Below are positions 1 to 5,500 of a stretch of DNA of 5,500 nt, piece by piece. Source of the DNA: Propionibacteriaceae bacterium. Its GTDB lineage: Bacteria; Actinomycetota; Actinomycetes; Propionibacteriales; Propionibacteriaceae. The stretch is from assembly GCA_030538175.1 (NCBI GenBank), contig JAUNUL010000161.1:1-5500 (forward strand). The letters run 5' to 3'. The notes under the pieces were generated by a model. The model made no database searches. It worked only from the letters and a program-made list of their open reading frames with translations, and was not told the DNA's origin. The translations under genes and the position numbers were made by a program. Position 1 is the stretch's first letter. Every line of letters starts with the position of its first letter.

Positions 1-329
1 TGTCCGGCGGCAACAACGACGTGTCCCGCTATTCCGAGATCGTCGAGCTGTCGTTGGTCTATGAGGGCCGCAAGCACTATTTCCTGGTGAACTTCCCCCA
101 GGAACCCGGGGCACTGCGCAGATTCCTGGACGAGGTTCTGGGCCCCGATGACGACATCACGTTGTTCGAATATGTGAAACGATCCAACCGGGAGCTGGGT
201 CCGGCTCTCGTCGGCGTCGAGTTGGGGACACCCGAAGACCTCGCCGGTCTGATGGCGCGGATGAACCGCTCCCCCATGACCGTGGAGCCGGTGTTGCCGG
301 ACAGCCCCTTCTACAGATTCCTGGTCTGA
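1..329 (+). CDS. ilvA: Threonine dehydratase, C-terminal part (5' end outside window)
   Basis: This is the last 108 codons of a PLP-dependent threonine ammonia-lyase, which deaminates threonine to 2-oxobutanoate in the first committed step of isoleucine synthesis in the cytosol. The frame is open from base 3 and starts with SGGNND, matching the family loop whose serine contacts the PLP ring nitrogen. The GTG at 21 is therefore an internal valine, not a start. The rest, from HYFLVNFPQEPGAL through DDDITLFEYVKR to the stop at 327-329, reads as a single ACT-like regulatory domain. That is the layout of short-form actinobacterial IlvA such as the Corynebacterium enzyme; the E. coli biosynthetic enzyme has two such regions. 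Allosteric control by isoleucine is known for the family and inferred here. The conserved motifs make the identification strong. The catalytic lysine and most of the fold lie upstream of the window. Confidence 0.93.
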   Translation, partial: SGGNNDVSRYSEIVELSLVYEGRKHYFLVNFPQEPGALRRFLDEVLGPDDDITLFEYVKRSNRELGPALVGVELGTPEDLAGLMARMNRSPMTVEPVLPDSPFYRFLV

Positions 330-377
330 CCACCGCACTGAGGTGGGCGTACCCAGAGAGAACGACGGACGCCGACT

Positions 378-386
378 GAAGGAGGG
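378..386 (+). promoter_or_regulatory. Shine-Dalgarno site of the MFS transporter
   Basis: The sequence gaaggaggg ends 7 bases before the ATG at 394 and closely matches the anti-SD complement. It decides the start in favour of ATG 394 over the in-frame GTG at 343, which would add 17 mostly charged residues ahead of the first membrane helix and has no comparable site. Confidence 0.8.
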
Positions 387-393
387 CGGGGCT

Positions 394-1662
394 ATGCGTT
401 GGCTGGTCTGGGGGATCGGCGTGGCGACCTATCTGGTCGCGATCGCCCACCGCACCTCCCTCGGTGTGGCCAGCCCGCAGGCAACCGCTCGCTTCGACAC
501 CAGTGCCAGCGTCATCGCGCTGTTCGTGGTGTTGCAGGTCGGCATGTACGCGGGGATGCAGCTCCCCTCAGGGATGCTCCTGGATCGCTTCGGCTCACGC
601 CGCATGCTCACGACCGGAGCGCTGGTGATGGCGTCTGGTCAGCTTCTGTTGGCCCTTTCCGACACCCTGACCCTCGCCGTCGTCGCAAGGATGCTCACCG
701 GAACCGGGGACGCGGCCATCTTCATCGCGGCGCTGAGGCTGATTCCTGCCTGGTTCCCCAGCCATCGCATCCCGGTCCTCACCCAGTTGACCGGTGTGAT
801 CGGTCAATCCGGCCAGATCGTCAGCGCCGTCCCGTTCGTCTGGGCGTTGCATCACTGGGGTTGGACTACAAGTTTCCTCGCCCTCGCCGGGACGGGGATC
901 GTGATCGGCCTGTTGGTGCTGACGGTTGTGCGGGACAGTCCACGCGGGCAAGTCCGCCGCGAAAGCCATGTTGCGGAACGGTTCGCCAGCCAGATCGCGA
1001 CCGCCTTTCGGGAGCCCGGCAACCGGCTTGGCATGTTCGTGCACGCAACGGCCTGCTTCGGCGCGTTGGCCTTCGGGTTGATGTGGGGTTTCCCCTATCT
1101 GGTCGAGGCCGAGGGGCAATCCCCCGCCTCGGCGGGCGGACTGTTCACCTTGATGGTCCTGGGCTCGGTCGTCGCCGGACCGGTCATCGGTCATCTGACC
1201 CGGCAGCACCCCATGCGGCGTACCACCCTGACCATGCTGCTCGCGCTGACCGGGATCGTCCCCTGGCTGCTGATCTTCGTCTGGCCGGGGCCGGCACCGC
1301 TGTGGCTGCTTGTTGTGCTGGTTATCGGTCTGTCGATCGCCGGCCCGGCGTCCTTGATCGGCCTCGACCAGGCCCGCACGTTCAATCCCCCGAACCGCAT
1401 CGGGACGGCCAGCGGGATGGTCGTGATGTTCGGGTTCGCGATGGCGCTGCTCACGATCCTGCTGATCGGCATCGTGCTGGATCTCGTCGCCGGCGGGCGT
1501 ACGCCGACCCTGGTCGACTATCGGATCGCCATGGCCGTGCAGATTCCGCTGTGGATTGCCTGCTATATCGGGCTCATCGTGTCCCGGCGGCAGGCGCTGC
1601 GCCTGCACGGGAAAACACTGCGCCCCTGGCGCGAGGTGTGGCGCGAACGCCGCGACCGCTGA
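394..1662 (+). CDS. Major facilitator superfamily transporter, 12 TM, substrate unknown
   Basis: This encodes a 422-residue integral membrane protein, the usual length for a 12-helix MFS carrier. The first helix begins almost at the N-terminus (residues 2-19). Motif A of the family lies between helices 2 and 3 at residues 60-70 (GMLLDRFGSRR). A basic, hydrophilic loop at about 196-228 separates the two six-helix halves, and the C-terminal tail after about residue 400 is strongly basic, as expected on the cytoplasmic side. The general look (LIPAWFP, GQSGQIVSAVPF) resembles the loose group often labelled nitrate/nitrite-transporter-like MFS (COG2223). I do not see enough to assign nitrate as substrate, and no nitrate genes are nearby. 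It lies 64 bases after ilvA on the same strand with no convincing terminator, so it may be cotranscribed. A role in amino-acid or keto-acid export is only a context guess. The start at 394 is supported by a strong SD. Confidence 0.88.
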   Translation: MRWLVWGIGVATYLVAIAHRTSLGVASPQATARFDTSASVIALFVVLQVGMYAGMQLPSGMLLDRFGSRRMLTTGALVMASGQLLLALSDTLTLAVVARMLTGTGDAAIFIAALRLIPAWFPSHRIPVLTQLTGVIGQSGQIVSAVPFVWALHHWGWTTSFLALAGTGIVIGLLVLTVVRDSPRGQVRRESHVAERFASQIATAFREPGNRLGMFVHATACFGALAFGLMWGFPYLVEAEGQSPASAGGLFTLMVLGSVVAGPVIGHLTRQHPMRRTTLTMLLALTGIVPWLLIFVWPGPAPLWLLVVLVIGLSIAGPASLIGLDQARTFNPPNRIGTASGMVVMFGFAMALLTILLIGIVLDLVAGGRTPTLVDYRIAMAVQIPLWIACYIGLIVSRRQALRLHGKTLRPWREVWRERRDR

Positions 1663-1670
1663 TCTAGCGC

Positions 1671-2420
1671 TCAACCCCGGCCGACGAAGGGCATCCCGGC
1701 GGCCATCACCATCAGTTCGGGAACCGCGATCTCATGCGGCAGAGCGACGACATCCGCGACCAGCCGGGCAACATGCACCGGATCAAAGGTCGGTTCGGCC
1801 CGCCGTGTCCCGTCCGGCTGCAAGGCGTTCACGAACGCACCGGTCATATCCGTAGCGGCATTGCCGATATCCAAACGCGTTGCGCTGATGTTGTGGGCCC
1901 GGCCGTCGAGGGCGATCGACTTGGTGAGGCCCGCGATGGCGTGCTTGGTCGTGGTGTACGCCACCGAGTTCGGGCGCGGCGTATGTGCGGAGATCGAGGC
2001 GTTGTTGATGATGCGCCCACCACCGGTGGTTTTCATCATCCGCACCGCTTCTCGGGCACACCACACCGATGCGGAGACGTTGACCTGCCAGGCAGCGGTC
2101 CAGGTGTCGTCGTCGATGACGTCGACCGACTGGCCGGCTGGAAAGATCCCGGCATTGTTGAACAACACATCCACCCGGCCGGGGCCCTCCGCAACCGCTC
2201 GGAACAACGCCCGCACGGCGTCGGGGTCGGTCACATCGGTGGGCACGCACAGCGCGGACGCGGCCCCTTGGGCAGTCTCCTCCAGCATCTCCGCCCGACG
2301 ACCTGCCAGCACGACAAAGTGTCCACGCGCCAGCAGTTCCCGAGCGACGGTCCGGCCGATGCCGGAGCCACCGCCGGTGACAACGACTACCCGCTGCGCG
2401 CCCCCCGATTCGGGATTCAC
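1671..2420 (-). CDS. SDR-family NAD(P)-dependent oxidoreductase
   Basis: This is a 249-residue classical short-chain dehydrogenase/reductase, presumably cytosolic. The Rossmann glycine motif TGGGSGIG is at 15-22, NNAG at 88-91, and the catalytic tetrad is Asn114, Ser142, Tyr155 and Lys159 (YTTTK). Strand beta-2 ends in AGRR (39-42), with basic residues rather than an aspartate, which favours NADP(H). The segment after beta-6 reads [11 protein letters not shown] instead of the common PG motif, as in one SDR subgroup. The substrate cannot be read from sequence. The start is a GTG (2420-2418) that overlaps the TGA of ispH by four bases (GTGA). No good SD precedes it, so translation is probably coupled to ispH on a shared mRNA. 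Its 3' end faces the MFS gene across only 8 bases. Whether it acts in isoprenoid metabolism or is just a passenger in the operon is unknown. Confidence 0.9.
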   Translation of the reverse strand: MNPESGGAQRVVVVTGGGSGIGRTVARELLARGHFVVLAGRRAEMLEETAQGAASALCVPTDVTDPDAVRALFRAVAEGPGRVDVLFNNAGIFPAGQSVDVIDDDTWTAAWQVNVSASVWCAREAVRMMKTTGGGRIINNASISAHTPRPNSVAYTTTKHAIAGLTKSIALDGRAHNISATRLDIGNAATDMTGAFVNALQPDGTRRAEPTFDPVHVARLVADVVALPHEIAVPELMVMAAGMPFVGRG

Positions 2421-3388
2421 CGACGGGCCGCTGCGCTGCCGACGGCCTTGCGCAGCTCCGGAGGCAGGGCGAACGTCAGGTTCTCCTCGGTCAGCCGCTC
2501 CTCGACGACGTCACCGAAGCCGTGTTCGGCAAGGAGCTCGAGGACTCCCTGGACGAGGATTTCCGGCACGGAGGCACCGGAGGTGACACCGACGGTCGAC
2601 ACACCCTCGAACCACGCGGGATCGATCTCGGTCGCATAGTCGACGAGGTGTGCAGCCTTGGCACCCGCTTCGAGAGCGACCTCGACGAGGCGCACGGAGT
2701 TCGACGAGTTCGTCGAGCCGACCACGATCACCAGGTCCGAGTGCTCAGCGATCTGCTTGACCGCGGCCTGTCGGTTGGTCGTGGCATAACAGATGTCATC
2801 GGACGGGGGGTCGATGAGGTTCGGGAAGCGTTGCTTGAGCCGACGGACGATCTGCATCGTCTCATCGACACTGAGGGTGGTCTGCGACAGCCACGCAACG
2901 CGGTCGGGATCGGGCACCTCGACGGTCTCGGCGTCCTCCGGGGACTGCACCAGGATCGTGCGCTCAGGTGCCTCCCCCGCGGTGCCTTCGACCTCTTCGT
3001 GGCCTTCGTGGCCGATGAGCAGGATCGTCAGATCCTCCTCGGCGAACCGCTTGGCCTCCTTGTGCACCTTGGTCACCAAGGGGCAGGTTGCATCGATGGT
3101 CTGCAGCAGCCGGTGTTTGGCCTCGGCGTGAACCATCGGCGACACCCCATGCGCGGAGAACACCGTGACCGACCCTTCGGGAACTTCGTCGAGTTCCTCG
3201 ACGAAGATCGCACCGCGTTCGCTGAGGGTTTCCACCACGTGCTTGTTGTGCACGATCTGTTTGCGGACATAGACCGGCGCGCCATAGTGCTCCAGCGCCT
3301 TCTCCACGGTCACCACCGCACGGTCAACGCCTGCGCAATAGCCACGCGGGGCCGCGACCACAACACGCTTCTCACCAGATCCAGTCAT
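2417..3388 (-). CDS. ispH: 4-hydroxy-3-methylbut-2-enyl diphosphate reductase
   Basis: IspH (LytB) is the last enzyme of the MEP pathway. It reductively dehydroxylates HMBPP to isopentenyl and dimethylallyl diphosphate using a [4Fe-4S] cluster. From the ATG at 3388 the protein has 323 residues, normal for the family. The three cluster cysteines are present: Cys18 ([11 protein letters not shown]), Cys102 (DATCPLV) and Cys200 ([10 protein letters not shown]). Substrate-binding residues are also present: His47, His80 (FSAHGVSP), His130 and Glu132 ([11 protein letters not shown]), the QTTLS segment at 169-173, and SSN at 228-230. The protein appears intact. The frame extends upstream to an ATG at 3517, but that version adds 43 non-conserved residues, runs through the divergent promoter region and overlaps xseA, so I reject it. 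A TAGACT -10 box lies 7 bases before the chosen ATG and suggests a leaderless transcript. The gene is followed, with a 4-base overlap, by the SDR gene, and is divergent from xseA-xseB, a layout known in actinobacteria. Confidence 0.96.
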   Translation of the reverse strand: MTGSGEKRVVVAAPRGYCAGVDRAVVTVEKALEHYGAPVYVRKQIVHNKHVVETLSERGAIFVEELDEVPEGSVTVFSAHGVSPMVHAEAKHRLLQTIDATCPLVTKVHKEAKRFAEEDLTILLIGHEGHEEVEGTAGEAPERTILVQSPEDAETVEVPDPDRVAWLSQTTLSVDETMQIVRRLKQRFPNLIDPPSDDICYATTNRQAAVKQIAEHSDLVIVVGSTNSSNSVRLVEVALEAGAKAAHLVDYATEIDPAWFEGVSTVGVTSGASVPEILVQGVLELLAEHGFGDVVEERLTEENLTFALPPELRKAVGSAAARR

Positions 3389-3395
3389 GTTCAGC

Positions 3396-3423
3396 AGTCT
3401 AGGAGGCAGGTTCACCTGGCCAA
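3396..3423 (-). promoter_or_regulatory. Predicted leaderless promoter of ispH
   Basis: On the minus strand, TAGACT (3401-3396) fits the actinobacterial -10 pattern TANNNT. Seven bases separate it from the ATG at 3388, so transcription should begin at or next to the start codon. A TTGGCC sequence (3423-3418) sits 16 bases upstream of the -10 and could serve as a -35 element. No SD-like sequence lies at the usual distance before the ATG, consistent with a leaderless message. Promoter function is inferred from position and consensus only. Confidence 0.55.
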
Positions 3424-3442
3424 GACTGTCGTCCCGTCCGCA

Positions 3443-3448
3443 TAGGGT
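3443..3448 (+). promoter_or_regulatory. Predicted -10 box of leaderless xseA promoter
   Basis: TAGGGT fits TANNNT and ends 7 bases before a GTG at 3456, which would place the transcription start on or beside that codon. I find no recognisable -35 sequence at the expected distance (around 3419-3425), and no good SD before either candidate start (GTG 3456 or ATG 3462). The same geometry occurs on the opposite strand for ispH, which strengthens the reading. Confidence 0.5.
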
Positions 3449-3455
3449 GGTGCCC

Positions 3456-4715
3456 GTGTCCATGCAGTCCTCACCGGAGTCGCCGCAGTCCCTCGGCCGG
3501 GTCGTTGCCGCCGTCAAGGCGTGGGTCGAGCGCTGTGGTCAGGTCTGGGTCGAGGGCCAGGTGATCGAGCTCAAGCGCCGCCAGAACAGCCAGTGGCATT
3601 GGCTGACGTTGCGGGATCGCCATGCGGAGGTGTCCGCGTCGGTGTCGATCCCCGCGGACGTCCTGGATTCCGCGGGTCCGGTGTCGGAGGGCATGACGGT
3701 CACGTGCCTGCTCCGCCCCCAGGTGTGGTCGAAGACCGGCAGCCTGTCGTTCGCATGTGCAGATCTGCGCCCGTCGGGCACGGGCCGGCTGTTGGCCCAG
3801 TTGGAGCAGCGCAAGCGGCAGCTGCAGGCCGAGGGTCTGTTCGATCGGTCGTTGAAGAAGCGGTTGCCGATGCTGCCCGCAGCGATCGGTCTGATCACGG
3901 GCGCGGATTCTGCTGCGGAGCGTGATGTCGTCGAGAATGTCCGCAGACGCTGGCCGGGTGCGGTCCTCGAGGTCCGGCATACGCTGGTGCAGGGCCCGCA
4001 GGCAGCCGAGCAGGTGATGTCCGCGCTCACCGCGCTTGATGGCCTGCCGCATGTGGAGGTGATCATCATCGCCCGCGGTGGCGGCGCATTGGAGGACCTG
4101 TTGCCGTTCTCCGATGAGGGATTGGTGCGGGCCGTCTTCGCGACGCGCACCCCGGTGGTCAGCGCGATCGGCCACGAAACCGACGTGCCGATTCTCGACT
4201 TGGTCGCGGACCTGCGGGCATCGACGCCGACAGATGCGGCGAAGCGGGTCGTGCCGGATGTCGGTGAGGAGTACGCGCGGGTCGGTCAGGCCCGGGATCA
4301 GCTGCGGCGTGCGGTGTCTGCGTTGGTGGACCGTGAGCAGCATCGGCTGGACCAGTTGCGCAACCGACCGTGTCTGACCGATCCGCTCTATGCGTTCACC
4401 CTGCGGCATCGGCAGATCGAGGACCTGCATCAACGCGCCGGACGCGCGGTGACGGGTTTGCTGGACCGGGAGACGACTGGCGTACGACATGCGCTGGAGC
4501 GCGTTCGGGCGATGTCGCCGAAGCAGACGTTGGAGCGGGGGTACGCGATTTTGCTCGACGGGTCGGGCCAGGCCGTGTCCTCGGTCAGCCAGGTGGATGA
4601 GGGGGACGGTTTGCAGGCGCGGCTGGCCGACGGCCAGCTCGTGCTGGAGGTGCATGAGGTGAGCCGGACCGATGGGCGGGATCCGCACGAGGAATGGGAG
4701 GACTTCGATGAGTGA
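3456..4715 (+). CDS. xseA: Exodeoxyribonuclease VII large subunit
   Basis: This is the catalytic subunit of exonuclease VII, which degrades single-stranded DNA from both ends to short oligonucleotides and assembles with several XseB subunits in the cytosol. From GTG 3456 it has 419 residues, close to the usual size for shorter family members. The N-terminal OB-fold spans roughly residues 10-110. The catalytic domain follows, with [10 protein letters not shown] (148-157), [10 protein letters not shown] (206-215) and GHETD (239-243). Asp157, Arg207, His240 and Asp243 line up with the E. coli residues needed for activity. A long helical region follows and binds XseB in the family, then the conserved LERGYAIL near 359-366. 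The open frame reaches back to an ATG at 3387, but that would start inside the ispH start codon and adds non-conserved residues. The alternative ATG at 3462 gives 417 residues. I prefer GTG 3456 because of the -10 box 7 bases upstream. The gene appears intact. Confidence 0.94.
   Translation: MSMQSSPESPQSLGRVVAAVKAWVERCGQVWVEGQVIELKRRQNSQWHWLTLRDRHAEVSASVSIPADVLDSAGPVSEGMTVTCLLRPQVWSKTGSLSFACADLRPSGTGRLLAQLEQRKRQLQAEGLFDRSLKKRLPMLPAAIGLITGADSAAERDVVENVRRRWPGAVLEVRHTLVQGPQAAEQVMSALTALDGLPHVEVIIIARGGGALEDLLPFSDEGLVRAVFATRTPVVSAIGHETDVPILDLVADLRASTPTDAAKRVVPDVGEEYARVGQARDQLRRAVSALVDREQHRLDQLRNRPCLTDPLYAFTLRHRQIEDLHQRAGRAVTGLLDRETTGVRHALERVRAMSPKQTLERGYAILLDGSGQAVSSVSQVDEGDGLQARLADGQLVLEVHEVSRTDGRDPHEEWEDFDE
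4695..4701 (+). promoter_or_regulatory. Shine-Dalgarno site of xseB
   Basis: The sequence tgggagg, inside the last codons of xseA, ends 6 bases before the ATG at 4708. It selects that start over the in-frame ATG at 4672, which would add 12 residues not expected in this small family. Confidence 0.7.
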
Positions 4716-4953
4716 CGCAACCCAGGGTGAGGCAGTGCAGGTGACCGGCGCTGATGAGCTGAGCTATGAGGCGGCTCGCGACGAGTTGATCGAGGTGGTC
4801 CGCAAGCTCGAGGCTGGTGGCGCCTCGCTGGCCGAGTCGATGCGCCTGTGGGAGCGCGGGGAGAAGCTGGCCGACATCTGTCAGCGCTGGCTCGACGGCG
4901 CTCGTGCGAAGGTCGACCAGGCCCGGAAGGCCTCACAGGAAGCTCAGCCGTGA
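4708..4953 (+). CDS. xseB: Exodeoxyribonuclease VII small subunit
   Basis: XseB is the small helical subunit that binds the helical part of XseA and is needed for a working exonuclease VII. The 81-residue length matches the family (E. coli about 80). The conserved core runs from SYEAARDELIEVVRKLEAG (about residues 19-37) through SLAESMRLWERGEKLADIC (40-58) to the C-terminal helix, and shows the characteristic two-helix pattern. The ATG overlaps the last 8 bases of xseA in another frame, so the two subunits are probably made from one mRNA with coupled translation. Its TGA at 4951-4953 in turn overlaps a GTG at 4950 that opens the HAD reading frame. The roughly 15 N-terminal residues before the core are not conserved and look flexible. 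Confidence 0.93.
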   Translation: MSDATQGEAVQVTGADELSYEAARDELIEVVRKLEAGGASLAESMRLWERGEKLADICQRWLDGARAKVDQARKASQEAQP

Positions 4954-5500
4954 CTGTCCCACCGGGCCGAGTGGATGAGCCCACGGGGGCACTCCCTGAA
5001 CTGGCACAGACCTGCGAGCGTCCCTTGGGCCGAGTGGATGAGCCAAAGGAGTCGCAGCGTAGCGAAGACGACGACGCGAAGAACGAGGAGCGAGCGCGGG
5101 GGTGCGGGGGTCGCCCCCCGCACTACTCAGCAATCCTCTTTGATCTCGACGGCACGATCATGGATTCGTCGCCGATCATCTGTCAGGCCATGTCGATCGC
5201 GTGTGCAGAGTTCGGTCATGACCGCGCCCCGAAGGTGTTCGCACCGTACATCGGGCCGCCGCCGTGGCATACGTTCGCGGAGGTGACCGGGGAGCCGCCG
5301 GAGGTGGTGGCACGGATTGTGCCGCGGTATCGCGAGATCTATGACGGGTTGATGGATCGCACTCCGGTGTTCCCGGGGATGGCGTCGTTGATCGAGCAGG
5401 TGGCGGGGGCTGGTGTGCCGATGGCGGTCGCGACGTCGAAGCTGCGCTCGGCGGCGATCGCACTGCTCGAAGGCGCTCTGCTGGCCCAGCATTTCGTGAC
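4950..5500 (+). CDS. HAD-superfamily hydrolase (phosphoglycolate-phosphatase-like), 3' end outside window
   Basis: The frame is open from GTG 4950 to the window end (183 complete codons). The HAD core begins near residue 59 with YSAILFDLDGTIMDS. Asp65 is the expected nucleophile, Asp67 the acid/base, and motif II is ATSK with Thr162. The cap region between them (about 76-140, with IGPPPWHTF) is helical as in subfamily I phosphatases related to Gph/PpaX. Motifs III and IV lie beyond the window, so the substrate cannot be fixed; phosphoglycolate or a nucleotide phosphate is possible. The start is uncertain: GTG 4950 overlaps the xseB stop, and in-frame GTGs at 4971 and 5034 and a TTG at 5025 are alternatives. 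No usual start codon lies between 5037 and the catalytic motif, and ATG 5160 would lose motif I. Residues 1-58 are charged low-complexity sequence encoded by repeat-like DNA and have no counterpart in typical HAD enzymes. The gene is probably cotranscribed with xseAB. Confidence 0.82.
   Translation, partial: MTVPPGRVDEPTGALPELAQTCERPLGRVDEPKESQRSEDDDAKNEERARGCGGRPPHYSAILFDLDGTIMDSSPIICQAMSIACAEFGHDRAPKVFAPYIGPPPWHTFAEVTGEPPEVVARIVPRYREIYDGLMDRTPVFPGMASLIEQVAGAGVPMAVATSKLRSAAIALLEGALLAQHFV
4956..5044 (+). repeat. 18-bp direct repeat, two copies 63 bp apart
   Basis: The 18-mer gggccgagtggatgagcc occurs perfectly at 4964-4981 and 5027-5044. Similarity extends upstream imperfectly: both copies are preceded by gtccc (4956-4960 and 5020-5024), with three and two bases respectively before the 18-mer. 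The 63-bp period is a multiple of three, so both copies encode the same residues (GRVDEP) in the HAD frame. The spacer between copies shows no further internal repetition that I can see. Confidence 0.85.
5102..5123 (+). repeat. Perfect 9-bp GC hairpin just before the HAD core
   Basis: The arm gtgcggggg (5102-5110) pairs perfectly with cccccgcac (5115-5123) around the loop tcgc. It follows a purine-rich stretch (about 5045-5100) made of variants of gcgaag, gacgac and gaggagcga. No T-run follows, so it is not a textbook intrinsic terminator, although actinobacterial terminators can lack one. It ends one codon before the Tyr that opens the HAD core. It could be the end of an interspersed palindromic element, an mRNA-stabilising or processing structure, or a weak terminator reducing HAD expression relative to xseAB. 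Confidence 0.65.

Noticed and set aside
330..355. Possible terminator after ilvA
   Set aside because: Only a 5-bp stem (ccacc 330-334 with ggtgg 342-346) or a competing 4-bp stem (344-347 with 352-355) can form, with no T-run. This is too weak to call.
343..393. Earlier GTG start for the MFS gene
   Set aside because: It would add 17 polar residues before the first helix and has no SD, whereas ATG 394 has an excellent one.
595..1674. Long minus-strand open frame (359 codons) opposite the MFS gene
   Set aside because: Its product is rich in Arg, Gln, Asp, Pro and His with no domain, typical of the antisense shadow of a high-GC gene. The plus strand encodes a coherent 12-TM protein.
1734..3445. 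Two plus-strand open frames of about 300 codons opposite the SDR and ispH genes
   Set aside because: Both are shadows of strongly supported minus-strand genes, and their products are Gly/Arg/His/Asp-rich without motifs.
3389..3517. Upstream ATG start for ispH adding 43 residues
   Set aside because: The added residues are not IspH-like and the extension runs through the divergent promoter region into xseA. Family homology starts right after ATG 3388.
4589..4600. Possible third copy of the repeat (ggtggatgagg)
   Set aside because: It shares only about ten bases with the 18-mer and lies inside conserved xseA coding sequence, so it is probably chance.
3471..4688. Long minus-strand open frame (405 codons) opposite xseA
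   Set aside because: The plus strand holds all XseA catalytic motifs. The antisense product is low-complexity and has no recognisable fold.
4964..5044. CRISPR-like interpretation of the two 18-bp repeats
   Set aside because: There are only two copies, the unit is short, there are no cas genes or further spacers, and the whole lies in an open coding frame.
4975..5286. Plus-strand frame of 103 codons spanning the repeat region
   Set aside because: It is out of frame with the HAD gene, is Arg/Ser-rich, and overlaps clear HAD motifs in the neighbouring frame.

Overview
The window looks like a chromosomal housekeeping segment from a high-GC Gram-positive bacterium (Actinomycetota). The reasons are the strongly GC-biased third codon positions, frequent GTG starts, TANNNT-type -10 boxes placed directly before start codons, a short-form threonine dehydratase with one ACT-like domain, and ispH lying divergent to xseA-xseB, an arrangement known from actinobacteria such as mycobacteria. 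A member of the Propionibacteriales would fit, but the sequence alone does not settle this.

Layout. Bases 1-329 (+) hold the C-terminal end of threonine dehydratase (ilvA). After 64 bases comes a 12-TM major facilitator transporter (394-1662, +) with a clear Shine-Dalgarno sequence. It converges, across an 8-base gap, on a minus-strand pair read right to left: ispH (2417-3388), the last enzyme of the MEP isoprenoid pathway, followed by an SDR-family oxidoreductase (1671-2420) whose GTG start overlaps the ispH stop in a GTGA. Divergent from ispH is a plus-strand run: xseA (exonuclease VII large subunit, 3456-4715), xseB (small subunit, 4708-4953, overlapping xseA by 8 bases), and a HAD-superfamily hydrolase (from 4950, cut by the window end) whose GTG overlaps the xseB stop.

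Two places stand out. The short ispH/xseA intergenic region carries, on each strand, a TAGNNT -10-like hexamer exactly 7 bases before a start codon (ATG for ispH, GTG for xseA). This predicts a divergent pair of leaderless promoters. Second, the roughly 170 bases between xseB and the HAD catalytic core contain an 18-bp direct repeat in two copies 63 bp apart, a purine-rich stretch and a perfect 9-bp GC hairpin. All of it is open in the HAD frame, and no usual in-frame start codon lies between the hairpin and the catalytic DxD motif. Any intact HAD protein must therefore start within or before this repeat-like DNA and carry a low-complexity N-terminal extension.

I see no phage, CRISPR, toxin-antitoxin, defence or biosynthetic cluster, and no RNA gene. 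The window does not appear to hold a novel multi-gene system; the repeat-derived extension of the HAD gene is the most unusual item.
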